Shown here piece by piece: positions 17,771 to 25,888 of a stretch of 64,000 nt of DNA (the first letter of the stretch is position 1; every line of letters begins with the position of its first letter). The position numbers and the translations under genes were made by a program. The DNA comes from Leucobacter komagatae (GTDB taxonomy: Bacteria > Actinomycetota > Actinomycetes > Actinomycetales > Microbacteriaceae): the NCBI RefSeq assembly GCF_000834055.1, contig NZ_JXSQ01000005.1, positions 62,001 through 126,000 of the forward strand, written 5' to 3'. The notes under the pieces were generated by a model. It did not search any database. It worked only from the letters and a program-made list of their open reading frames with translations, and was not told the DNA's origin.

Positions 17771-18424
17771 ATGAGTGGCGATTTCCACATTCAACGAGTC
17801 GTCACCTCTGGGGTACTCGGAGCCGGTAGGCCCGAGTACCCGCCCGAGGGTGTGCCGATCGAGAACAATGTCTTCGTCGTTGGCGACGCGAGCAGTGCGC
17901 TCATCATTGATGCCGCACACGACGCCGAAACGGTCGCTCGCGCAGTCGGCGAACGCGACCCGCTCGGTATTCTGCTCACACACGGGCATGAGGATCACGT
18001 CAATGCGGCGATCGCGCTAGCTGACAGACTCGACACTCACCTGTACCTGCACCCCGCCGACCTCTTCCTGTGGGAGGAGACCCATGGGACTGAGCGGCTG
18101 CCTGACTTCGAGCTCGCCGATGGGGCCGTGTTCTCGGTCGGGGGCATGGAGCTGGTCACGATCCACACCCCGGGCCACACGCCTGGCTCTGTCTCCGTGT
18201 ACGCGGGCGGCATCGCGACGCTCTTTTCCGGTGACACCCTCTTCGAAGGCGGCCCGGGAGCTACCCGCTGGGACTACTCGGACTTTCCGCAGATCATTGA
18301 GTCCATCAACTCACGGCTGCTCACGCTGCCAGCGGTCACGACGGTTCTTCCCGGCCACGGTTCTGCGACGACGATCGGCGCAGAGGCGCCTCAGTACAAG
18401 GCATGGATTGAGCGGGGCTGGTAA
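17771..18424 (+). CDS. MBL-fold metallo-hydrolase (glyoxalase II-like)
   Basis: 217 residues with the beta-lactamase-fold metal sites in order: LLTHGHEDHV (HxHxDH variant HGHEDH), HTPGHTPGSV, FSGDTLFEGG and a C-terminal LPGHG. This pattern is typical of YcbL/GloB-like hydrolases acting on thioesters such as S-lactoyl-glutathione analogues, but the actual substrate is not visible. The ATG at 17771 is eight bases after the preceding stop, so it is probably translated with the stress-protein gene. A terminator follows at 18441. Confidence 0.9.
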   Translation: MSGDFHIQRVVTSGVLGAGRPEYPPEGVPIENNVFVVGDASSALIIDAAHDAETVARAVGERDPLGILLTHGHEDHVNAAIALADRLDTHLYLHPADLFLWEETHGTERLPDFELADGAVFSVGGMELVTIHTPGHTPGSVSVYAGGIATLFSGDTLFEGGPGATRWDYSDFPQIIESINSRLLTLPAVTTVLPGHGSATTIGAEAPQYKAWIERGW

Positions 18425-18440
18425 CGCAGCACCGAGCAAC

Positions 18441-18479
18441 AGTTAGGGGCCGGGCGGCATTGCCGCTCGGCCCCTAACT
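18441..18479. terminator. Convergent terminator
   Basis: Perfect 12-bp arms agttaggggccg/cggcccctaact (18441-18452, 18468-18479) with a 15-base loop. It lies between the convergent metallo-hydrolase and flavin reductase genes and can serve both. Confidence 0.8.
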
Positions 18480-18509
18480 ATCTCCCCGGCGTCGCCGCCA
18501 CGCGCCCGA

Positions 18510-19001
18510 CTAGATCTTGTCGCCGAGGTGGCGAAACTCCCTGTCGATGTAGCTCATGGGCTCATGCGCTTCGCCGAAGTGGGCGTCCAGCACGCCTGCG
18601 ACAACGATGACTGATGAGCCGACCTCAAGCTGGTGCAGCGAGCGGCAGCGAAGGGCGACGCGGACGTCGCGCAGCAGCGGCTCCCCCGATGGCAGCATCT
18701 CCCACCCCTGCTCCTGCGTGAATCGCTCGGTACCGGAGACCGCGAACGTCTGCGCGATGTCTGCGTGCCGCGCATCGAGCAGGTGAACAATGAAGGAGTC
18801 GGCTCGGAGCACGCCGCCCGCACTGCCCGTGGCGCGGGTGACGGAGAAGGACAGCGCCGGTGGATCCACCGCGACAGACGCGACGCTCGACACCGTGAGG
18901 CCCACGGGACCCTCCGGCGTTTGCGCCGTGATGAGACCGACGCCCGCCGGGTGATCGCGAAATGCACGCTTCAGCGCGTCTCCTGCTTCAAACTCGTTCA
19001 T
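18510..19001 (-). CDS. Flavin reductase-like FMN-binding protein
   Basis: 163 residues of the flavin reductase/HpaC family, which supplies reduced FMN or FAD to partner monooxygenases. The fold-typical start FRDHPAGVGLITAQTPEGPVGLTVSS, the PPALSFSV strand, the FIVHLLDARHADIAQTFA helix and the final YIDREFRHLGD are all present. No monooxygenase gene lies beside it, so its partner is unknown. Confidence 0.9.
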   Translation of the reverse strand: MNEFEAGDALKRAFRDHPAGVGLITAQTPEGPVGLTVSSVASVAVDPPALSFSVTRATGSAGGVLRADSFIVHLLDARHADIAQTFAVSGTERFTQEQGWEMLPSGEPLLRDVRVALRCRSLHQLEVGSSVIVVAGVLDAHFGEAHEPMSYIDREFRHLGDKI

Positions 19002-19047
19002 CGATGCTCTCCACTGTCATGCTCTGTACGCGCGGTCCTCGCGCCAC

Positions 19048-20160
19048 CTACCCCAACCCGCCGTGCTCCGGGTCTATTCCCTGCTCCGCATACGCGCTAA
19101 TAGTGCGCACGAACACCATCAGCCACGCAAACAGCAGGCTCGCAGCCATGAACTCCGTGCCCGTGAGGTTGTAGTACCCGAAGGGGATCCACAGCAGCAC
19201 GGCGATAACAATGCCAATCACGACGATGAGTGAGAACACGACAAGATCACGTGGCACGCCGGGGATCCGCCGCAGCGCGACGGAAACGAACACCCCAAAC
19301 AAGACGAGCATGCCCGACGCCGACCCAACGTGCAAGAAGATGTTTTCCGCATCCGGCACCGAGCCCGCGATAGCCATGCACATGCCGATCCCCGCAAAGA
19401 GCCAACACAGGGTGCGCACGAGACGGACGTCGTCCCGCCCGCGCGCCCGCAACCCCGTGCGCACGTCATGCCCGATGTAGTTCGCGAGTACGGTCAGCAG
19501 AAACCCCGTCACGATGAGCGAGACATTGAACCGGTAACCGGTCGTGCCACCCTCATTGCCGAGTTGCGAGAAATGCAGCTGCCACCAGGAGGCATCTGGC
19601 GAGCTCACCATGCTCGCCATCGTCCCGATAAACAACTGCGCAGTCGCAAGCAGCGCAATCGACTCGGAGGTGGTGCGGGAGCCTGCGAGCGCTGCGGCGT
19701 AGGTCATCGCCGCAGCAGCAGCGCCGGCCAACACCCCGCCACCGAGCGGATCGACCGTCAACCCGCGGAATCCGAGGCCGAATAGCGCGGCGATCGCCGT
19801 GATTGCGAGGTACGCGAGCATTCCTGTGCCGAGGGTGAGAGCTGCGACGTCGAACACGCGCTTCGCCCTCGGCAGCTCGCTCCGCCACGCATCGCTGCCC
19901 CTGCTCGCTTCGACGAGAAAGGAAATAGCGAAGGCGAGCCCAGCCCCGGCAGCAGCGCACCAAGCTGCGAGCCCTCCGAGCGAACCGCTGCCGGAGAGCG
20001 GCAACCGGGTTCCGGTCATCAGTATCGCGGTGAGTGCGCCCGTCACGACAAACGAGACGACAGCGAGCTGCGTCGCACGCGACTCGATCACCGCCGAATC
20101 GCTGCCCCCGACGCGCGCTGCGCCACGCCCGGCCCCTCCTCCGCGCCCAGCCGGGCTCAT
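19048..20160 (-). CDS. Multi-pass membrane protein (DUF998-like)
   Basis: About 370 residues with roughly ten predicted membrane segments (for example VSFVVTGALTAILMTG, LAYLAITAIAALFGLG, IVVIGIVIAVLLWIPFGYY). The layout resembles DUF998 proteins, whose function is unknown. The frame is open to 20268. The ATG at 20160 (MSPAGRGGG) is preferred because the extra 36 residues are low-complexity and proline-rich, but this is not certain. The gene ends near the flavin reductase gene on the same strand and starts about 180 bp before tRNA-Val, which is on the opposite strand. Confidence 0.7.
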   Translation of the reverse strand: MSPAGRGGGAGRGAARVGGSDSAVIESRATQLAVVSFVVTGALTAILMTGTRLPLSGSGSLGGLAAWCAAAGAGLAFAISFLVEASRGSDAWRSELPRAKRVFDVAALTLGTGMLAYLAITAIAALFGLGFRGLTVDPLGGGVLAGAAAAAMTYAAALAGSRTTSESIALLATAQLFIGTMASMVSSPDASWWQLHFSQLGNEGGTTGYRFNVSLIVTGFLLTVLANYIGHDVRTGLRARGRDDVRLVRTLCWLFAGIGMCMAIAGSVPDAENIFLHVGSASGMLVLFGVFVSVALRRIPGVPRDLVVFSLIVVIGIVIAVLLWIPFGYYNLTGTEFMAASLLFAWLMVFVRTISAYAEQGIDPEHGGLG

Positions 20161-20336
20161 CCGGCGTGTCGCACCGTGCTCGACACCTGGAGCTGGCTGG
20201 GATGGCAATGGTGGTAAGCCCTGCGGCGGGAACGCGGACACGCAGTCTCCATTCGATCGAAGCAACACGCGCGCTCCCGGATTCGTTTGCAGCGCGATTC
20301 CACACTAGACTGATCGAGTTCGCTTTCGCGAACGGA

Positions 20337-20412
20337 GGGCCTGTAGCTCAGCTGGTAGAGCGCCACGTTTACACCGTGGATGTCGTCGGTTCGATCCCGG
20401 CCGGGCCCACCA
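20337..20412 (+). tRNA. tRNA-Val (anticodon TAC)
   Basis: Full cloverleaf: acceptor gggcctg/cgggccc with encoded CCA, D arm gctcagctggtagagc, anticodon stem ccacg/cgtgg around loop tttacac (TAC), and T arm gtcgg-ttcgatc-ccggc. Its 3' end is the integration site of the element to the right. The serine integrase gene overlaps its antisense strand, and its native downstream region now lies at about 61.58 kb. Confidence 0.97.
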
Positions 20413-22057
20413 GAAGGTCGTTGTTTAAACCGGCGACATTACCGGTTTGAGACCTCGACTCAGCGGCCCGCCCATCGTGGCGGGTCGCTATCGTCTGCAC
20501 GCCAGGGTCGAAGAATGCGTTGAACGGTTCCCCCGGCTCACCGATGACAGTGCCTTCCTCGCTGAGGTAGAGCTTGTCGAAGAAGGCTTGGTTGGCGATG
20601 CGCCGCAGCGAGTCATCGATGCTCATGTATAGCTTGTAGCAGTCCTTGGCCAGTGCGAGGCAGTCATCAAGGTGGGCACTTGCCAGTTCATACTCGACAT
20701 CACCGGCTTCGATTTGGGCTTCGAGAAACGCCAGTCGTCTCCCGATTCGATCCTGCTCTGACTTGAGCAGATCAATCGGCACTGCCCCCGCGTAGTGGGC
20801 TTGCAGAGGTTTGGAACGCTCTGCCTGGAGATCGTCGCGTTCGAGCACGTGTGCGTTGCGTTCTTGCTTCACGGTGGCGTGGAGCTGAGAGAACTGCGCC
20901 GTGATGAGGCTACGGAGTGCAGCAATGGTGGGCTCAGGGATTTGGATGCGCCGGTAGTAGTCCTCGATTGCGGCTTCAACATCAGGCACATACATTGCTT
21001 TGCGTTCACAGTTGGTGCGTTTGGCGTGACGACCGGCACAGATGAAGTACGGGTAGATGACGCCACGGCGGCTCTTGGCGTTGGTCACCATGAGTCGGGA
21101 GCCGCACTCACCGCAGAACACGGTGCCTTTGAGGTAGTGATCGTGGGTTTGGGTTTTCTCACCGGATACTTGCTTCGCGCCGAGCACTGCTCGGACTCGG
21201 TACCAGACTTCGGGGCCGACGAGTGGTTCGTGGATGCCGTCGTAGGTGGCACCCCGAAACGACACGCTGCCCTTGTAGTACGGGTTGGAGAGCATTTTCT
21301 GCACCGTTGATAGCGCGGGTGGCCGTGCTGGTCGTTTCGGTGTGGGCGGTGTAGTGAGGCCCCGGTCGATGAGCGCTTCGCGGAGCATTGCAGTTGAGTA
21401 GTTGCCTGTCGCGTATGCCTCGAACGCCCACTTCACTATGTCAGCACGCGTGGGGTCAGGTTCAACGATGCGCAGCTCGCGGCCAAGTTCATCGCGCGTG
21501 GTCACGTTGAGATATCCAATGGGCGCTTTCCCGTTGGTGCCACCCGTCATCGCTTTTTGGCTCATGCCTTTAGAAACTTCGTTGGCGAGGTTGCGGGAGT
21601 AGAACTCGGCGATGGTGGACATGATGCCGTGGAGCAGCATCCCCGATGGTGTCTCGTCAATGTTCTCGGTTGCCGACACCAGCATCACCCCGGCGTCTTT
21701 GAGGGCAACATGGATCGCAACGTCATCGGCACGGTTACGAGCGAGACGGTCAACCTTATGCACGATGCAGTAGGCCACGTGGTTGGTTTTGACGTACTCG
21801 ATCATCCGCATGAGTTCGGGTCGGTCTGCCTTCCGAGCGGATTCACCGGCGTCGACGAACTCTTCGACCACGATCGCGCCAAGGTCACGGGCCTTGCGTA
21901 GGTTCGCTTCGCGCTGCGCGGGTATGGAGAAGCCTTCGTCTCGACCTCCACGTTCGGCTTGCTCCTTCGTGGAGACGCGCAAGTATGAGACCGCGATGGC
22001 TGTGGTCTCGCCGATGCGGTTGAGGTCGGTGATAGCAGGTTGCTGAGTGGTGCTCAC
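20369..22057 (-). CDS. Large serine recombinase (integrase), C-terminus remodelled by integration
   Basis: Catalyses site-specific integration and excision. 562 residues: resolvase domain with nucleophile Ser29 in SYLRVSTKEQAE and HKVDRLARNRADD, recombinase domain (KAPIGYLNV, LSNPYYKGSV), zinc-ribbon CGECGSRLMV...CAGRHAKRTNC, and a coiled coil. GTG 22057 is chosen for its gagagg site and the VSTTQQ start; the frame is open to 22213. The last 11 residues, PAGIEPTTSTV, are tRNA-Val read antisense, so the natural C-terminus has been cut off at the att core. At the core the frame matches two orphan tail fragments (56370 and 61107), so the excised circle would encode 705 residues. Confidence 0.93.
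   Translation of the reverse strand: MSTTQQPAITDLNRIGETTAIAVSYLRVSTKEQAERGGRDEGFSIPAQREANLRKARDLGAIVVEEFVDAGESARKADRPELMRMIEYVKTNHVAYCIVHKVDRLARNRADDVAIHVALKDAGVMLVSATENIDETPSGMLLHGIMSTIAEFYSRNLANEVSKGMSQKAMTGGTNGKAPIGYLNVTTRDELGRELRIVEPDPTRADIVKWAFEAYATGNYSTAMLREALIDRGLTTPPTPKRPARPPALSTVQKMLSNPYYKGSVSFRGATYDGIHEPLVGPEVWYRVRAVLGAKQVSGEKTQTHDHYLKGTVFCGECGSRLMVTNAKSRRGVIYPYFICAGRHAKRTNCERKAMYVPDVEAAIEDYYRRIQIPEPTIAALRSLITAQFSQLHATVKQERNAHVLERDDLQAERSKPLQAHYAGAVPIDLLKSEQDRIGRRLAFLEAQIEAGDVEYELASAHLDDCLALAKDCYKLYMSIDDSLRRIANQAFFDKLYLSEEGTVIGEPGEPFNAFFDPGVQTIATRHDGRAAESRSQTGNVAGLNNDLLVGPAGIEPTTSTV
20404..20431. repeat. attL (tRNA core plus left phage-type arm)
   Basis: Core ggcccacca (20404-20412) is the last nine bases of tRNA-Val. 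It is followed by the arm aaggtcgttgtttaaacc (20414-20431), whose reverse complement begins ggttt-a-a like the attR arm. A further inverted repeat aaaccgg/ccggttt (20426-20432, 20441-20447) lies just beyond. The integrase frame runs across this site on the minus strand. Confidence 0.75.
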
Positions 22058-22238
22058 GGGTCGTGTTTCCTCTCCCCATAGGTGGGGCCAACACGAGCGG
22101 TCAGTACCGCTCGTGCGGTGCGACTCGTAAACGGAAACATGACCCGGATGACTCTCAACGGAGCCAGCCGGGTAAGCCACGATGGGCCAAACAGGACTGC
22201 GCACCACGGTCAAGCCGAAAGACCTGGCCGCTAGCTTC

Positions 22239-22445
22239 TTACGTCTCTGATTCTATCTCACCGGGCTGACGGCTTCCAGACTCGCTGCGGGAGGGGTCGG
22301 AACTGGCGGGTGTCTGCTTGGTGCGGGCAAGCGCCATGCCGATGAATACTTGCGCAAGGCGATGAAGGTCAGGGGCCTCCCGGAACTCCGCTTGTACCTG
22401 GTAATTGCGCATCCTTGCCGGAAGCTGTGGATCATGAGCGTTCAT
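22239..22445 (-). CDS. Small ICE protein of unknown function
   Basis: 68 residues, starting MNAHDPQLPARMRNYQVQAEF and ending in a serine-rich, probably disordered tail. The ATG overlaps the stop of the DUF4913 gene (ATGA), which supports real translation. No family is recognised. Its position between integrase and DUF4913 would suit a small accessory or directionality factor, but nothing in the sequence shows DNA binding. Confidence 0.6.
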   Translation of the reverse strand: MNAHDPQLPARMRNYQVQAEFREAPDLHRLAQVFIGMALARTKQTPASSDPSRSESGSRQPGEIESET

Positions 22446-23005
22446 GAAACTTCACCCGCTTCGGGGTCGAGTGTGCTGTAGAACGCCTCTTCTTGAGCGC
22501 GTCGTTTGTTCACTTCCGCAAGTACAAACTCCACGAACTCGTCAACGCGGTCCGTGATGACGACATCTTCAACTTGCGGGGCCGGTTCCTCACCTGGCCA
22601 AGTGGTTTGCCGGGTAGGGCGGTCACGATCCAACCGCGTACCCGATGCACTCACCCAGTCCCGAAGTCGCTGCCTTGCGTCGACAAAGTCTCTATGCCAG
22701 CCAAGGGGTGCGGAGCCGTTTTGTTCAGGGTCGTAGGCACAAAGCCAATGGAGATGCAGCGCTGAGAGTTCCCACACAAGTTCAGGATGATGGTGCCAGA
22801 ATGGCGGAATCACGGATGCTGGAAGACCATACGTCACCCGGAGCCAGTCCACCCATCGGTTGAGTTCGAGCCATTCTGCTTCCAGGTCATCAGCGCTCAA
22901 GAGGTTCCAGTTGACCGGATGTGGTGGCTCCGAGTGGGCATCAAAGGTGTCTTTACCGAGATCGTCAACGTCGATTTCGTCGGGTCCAATTTCGTAGTCG
23001 CTCAT
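22442..23005 (-). CDS. DUF4913-family protein
   Basis: 187 residues. The central block LNRWVDWLRVTYGLP...IPPFWHHHPELVWELSALHLHWL...GWHRDFVDARQRLRDW is the conserved core of DUF4913, found almost only in actinobacterial plasmids and integrative elements beside transfer genes. The N-terminus is acidic. The ATG at 23005 (MSDYEIGPDE) has gaggcg upstream and is 10 bp past the SSB stop; an upstream start would overlap ssb. The biochemical role is unknown. Confidence 0.85.
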   Translation of the reverse strand: MSDYEIGPDEIDVDDLGKDTFDAHSEPPHPVNWNLLSADDLEAEWLELNRWVDWLRVTYGLPASVIPPFWHHHPELVWELSALHLHWLCAYDPEQNGSAPLGWHRDFVDARQRLRDWVSASGTRLDRDRPTRQTTWPGEEPAPQVEDVVITDRVDEFVEFVLAEVNKRRAQEEAFYSTLDPEAGEVS

Positions 23006-23015
23006 GGTGATCGCC

Positions 23016-23477
23016 TCAGATGCCGAGACCGGCTGAGGACGCTCCGAGGGGTGAGTGAGTGGGAGGGTCGAATGCGGATGCGTCACGGGAAGCCACTTCT
23101 AGTCCGGCTGCCTTGCCTCGCGGTGTGCGATCGACCTCGTATCGGGTGCGGGCCATGTCGTGACCGATTCTTAGAGCCGTGAATTCTTCACCCTCGACGG
23201 TCTGCCCGTCACGTTCGTAGGTGTATTCGCGAACGAAACCTTCTGCGATGAACCGGTCGCCCTTCGCGAGGCGAGCGTGCCCCTGTTCAGCAGCAGCCTT
23301 GAACGCCACAAGATTGTGAAACGTCGGCTCCAGCTCGGTGAACGATCCACCTTGTTCTTGCCGGTAATGCTCCTTGCCCACCTTGACGAATAGTCGGGCA
23401 TCACCTTTCTCGGTATAGGTCAGCTGTGGTTCCGAAGCGATAAAGCCGGAGAATGATTGCTGCGTCTGCATGGCCAT
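23016..23477 (-). CDS. ssb: Single-stranded DNA-binding protein
   Basis: 153 residues with an OB-fold SSB pattern: FSGFIASEPQLTYTEKGDARLFVKVGKE, FHNLVAFKAAAEQGHARLAKGDRFIAEGFVREYTYERDGQ. It lacks the standard acidic DDxxF tail, ending instead SPLGASSAGLGI, so it probably does not recruit host repair proteins in the usual way. It would protect transferred single strands during conjugation. Strong aggagg site eight bases before ATG 23477. Confidence 0.88.
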   Translation of the reverse strand: MAMQTQQSFSGFIASEPQLTYTEKGDARLFVKVGKEHYRQEQGGSFTELEPTFHNLVAFKAAAEQGHARLAKGDRFIAEGFVREYTYERDGQTVEGEEFTALRIGHDMARTRYEVDRTPRGKAAGLEVASRDASAFDPPTHSPLGASSAGLGI

Positions 23478-23570
23478 CGGACTGTCCTCCTGACAGTTCA
23501 GCGGCGGCTCACGGCTTGAGGACCGCCTTGTGCCAGACAGGTGCGCGTTGGCTCCCCGTAGTTGATCGGA

Positions 23571-25340
23571 TTACAGGCGTTGGTGCAGGAGGGCTTCGAT
23601 CTCGGTTCGATCAGCACGCAGCGTTTTCGCGTCCTGACGCGTTACCCAGGACCGGAGGTTGGTGACTATCGGTGGCGCGCTGCGGAGCATCGTGAGGCCG
23701 GTGCCGAACGGCAGGGTGCGGAGCCGGTCGGGTGGCAGGATCGGGACGCGGCGGATGGAGCGCTGGTTGGAGCGGGTGCCGTGATCGCCGATGGTGGTGG
23801 AGTCGGTGTATTCGTCACGTTCGCCGATCAGCGTGGACAAGTCTTGGAGATCTCGGCTGTTGGAGGCTCCGCCGAGAATGATCTTCACGATGGCAGCATC
23901 CCAGATCGCGTTCGCCGCGTTCTCGCCCCACTTATCGCGCGCCTGCGCCAACGATTGCAGCACCGGCATGGTCGTGATACCGGTGCCGCCACCTTCGGCC
24001 ATCAACGTCGGCAGAGACGGCAGCGGTGCCAGGTTGCCGATCTCATCCAACGCGAGCAGCACCGGTGGGTCGAGGCGAGCACCGGCAGAACGAGCCGCCA
24101 GGCGGCGGGCAGTTTCAACGAGGTCTTCTACGAGCGCTGCAACCAGCGCAGACGATGCGCCTGCTCCGGCACCGGTCGCGAGCAAGTAGAGCGTGCCCGA
24201 ATCGGTGAGGAAGGTTTCAGGGTCAAAGTCTTCTCCCGGACCAGGTGACACCGCATCGAGCACGCGCGGATCAGCCAGAGCGGCAAGGGCGAGGGACACG
24301 CCTTGCCAGATTGAGTCGCGGGTGCGCGGGTCGGCGTCGATCATCGCTTCTAGTGATTCGGCCCATCCGGCGGCGGCACGGGTGGAGCCGGTGAGGATTG
24401 CGACGGCTTCGGCTGCGGCGGTGGGATCGAGCGTCCACCGGAACAACTCGGCCGGTGGACGGTTATCGAGCGCTGCGGCGTGCAGGAGGGCTTGGAGGGC
24501 CGTGCGGGTTTTGCCTTCCCAGAACCCGCCCCCCTCGACGCCGCCAGACGAGAGTCCGGTGCCGGAGGCGAGTCCGGTGGCGCGGATCATCGCCGTCAAC
24601 GGGTCCTCACACCCGCGCACCGGTGACCAGCGCAGCCCAGCGGGGAGGCCTTCGGCAAGCCGCTGCGGATCGAACACCGCGACCGGGCCGATACGTTTTC
24701 GTGCTTTGAGCGTGGCGGTGAGGTTATCCGGCCTGGTCGAGGTCGTCACGACCGCGCCCGGAGCGTCCAAGATCGCGTTGATCACGACATGCAGGCCCTT
24801 GCCGGAGCGGGGTGGCCCGACTAGCAGGATCGAGTCTTCCACACTCGCCCAAACCCGTTTGCCTCGTGACTGCCCGAGCAGGTAACCGACATCGGATGGA
24901 TTCGGGGCATCAAGTGAGGGACGAAGCGTTGAAGCGCGTTTGATCAGTGCTTTATCAGATGCGACCCGGGCAACTTCACCGCTGGTGGCGGTACCTTCCA
25001 ACCTGCGTGGGTCGGTGTGGGCGTGGCGTGCGTGGTCGCGGAGCTTCGCCCATATCCACCACGCGCTCACTGCGATGATGGTCAGCATTAAGCCCGTGGT
25101 GACCCAATATGCCACGGGATGCAACCCGGCGGCGTCGAGCGCTGTAGCCGGGTCTGTGGGATTCAGGAGCACCATGAGTCCGGCGGTGATTCCGGCTTCC
25201 GGTTGCGAAGCACGGGTGAGGAACGCGGCGACCGAGCCCGCTGTCCGGAGCACAGCTGCGAGAGCGGCAGCACTGATGAGGAGGCCGATGCCGAGATTCG
25301 CGATCCCATCGCCAATCGTCGTTGATCCTGGCCGGTTCAT
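23571..25340 (-). CDS. VirD4/TraG-type coupling ATPase
   Basis: Links the relaxase-DNA complex to the transfer channel. 589 residues: two N-terminal membrane segments (LLISAAALAAVL, WVTTGLMLTIIAVSAWWIW), Walker A LLVGPPRSGKGLHVV near residue 170, Walker B VLLALDEIGNLAPLPSLPTLMAEGGGTGI, and the late TNLRSW region typical of TraG. It overlaps the upstream gene by four bases (ATGA), so it is translationally coupled within the transfer operon. Confidence 0.92.
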   Translation of the reverse strand: MNRPGSTTIGDGIANLGIGLLISAAALAAVLRTAGSVAAFLTRASQPEAGITAGLMVLLNPTDPATALDAAGLHPVAYWVTTGLMLTIIAVSAWWIWAKLRDHARHAHTDPRRLEGTATSGEVARVASDKALIKRASTLRPSLDAPNPSDVGYLLGQSRGKRVWASVEDSILLVGPPRSGKGLHVVINAILDAPGAVVTTSTRPDNLTATLKARKRIGPVAVFDPQRLAEGLPAGLRWSPVRGCEDPLTAMIRATGLASGTGLSSGGVEGGGFWEGKTRTALQALLHAAALDNRPPAELFRWTLDPTAAAEAVAILTGSTRAAAGWAESLEAMIDADPRTRDSIWQGVSLALAALADPRVLDAVSPGPGEDFDPETFLTDSGTLYLLATGAGAGASSALVAALVEDLVETARRLAARSAGARLDPPVLLALDEIGNLAPLPSLPTLMAEGGGTGITTMPVLQSLAQARDKWGENAANAIWDAAIVKIILGGASNSRDLQDLSTLIGERDEYTDSTTIGDHGTRSNQRSIRRVPILPPDRLRTLPFGTGLTMLRSAPPIVTNLRSWVTRQDAKTLRADRTEIEALLHQRL

Positions 25341-25888
25341 CGTCGGCTCACGATCTCGTACGTGCCCGAGACTCGTCCCAATAACACGACTTCACCGGTG
25401 GGTGACGCATCGAGTTGGGTGGCTTCCAGCAGCGCCCGAGCGATGCCGGTGTGGGCGGCGTCGGTGTGAGTGATGATGATCGCAACGGCGACATCCTCAC
25501 CGGGCACGAATCCATCAGCGGTGACTTCGAACAACTCGGGACGAGCCACCAGTTTCGGGGCTTGCGGCACCGGGTCTGGTTCGGTGGGGTGTTTCTTTGC
25601 GGGGGTGATGATGTCGGTGAACACACTACCGTCGGTCTCGCGAACCTCGACGCGTACTGGCGTGCGGCGTTGATCGCTGATCCGGTCAATGAGCGTGCCA
25701 AAGCTGGTGCGTCGCCACGGCGGAGCAAACGGCTCCGGGACGAAGGGTTCCCCGTCGATCATGACGGTCAGGGTCCCATCGGTGTTGACGGTGACGATGA
25801 CGTGCGGAAGCAGAACCGGAGCCCCAGACTCAGCCGCCGACCCTTGAACGGAGGCTCGCTTGGCGTGGTGGCGTTTCGGTGCGTTCAT
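25337..25888 (-). CDS. Transfer-operon protein of unknown function
   Basis: 183 residues with no membrane segment. A strand-rich stretch (VIVTVNTDGTLTVMIDGEPF) is followed by WRRTSFGTLIDRISDQRRTPVRVEVRETDGSVFTD and a proline-rich linker. It overlaps both neighbours by four bases, between the VirB4-like ATPase and the coupling protein, so it is almost certainly expressed with them. It may be a partner of the coupling protein, by position only. Confidence 0.75.
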   Translation of the reverse strand: MNAPKRHHAKRASVQGSAAESGAPVLLPHVIVTVNTDGTLTVMIDGEPFVPEPFAPPWRRTSFGTLIDRISDQRRTPVRVEVRETDGSVFTDIITPAKKHPTEPDPVPQAPKLVARPELFEVTADGFVPGEDVAVAIIITHTDAAHTGIARALLEATQLDASPTGEVVLLGRVSGTYEIVSRR

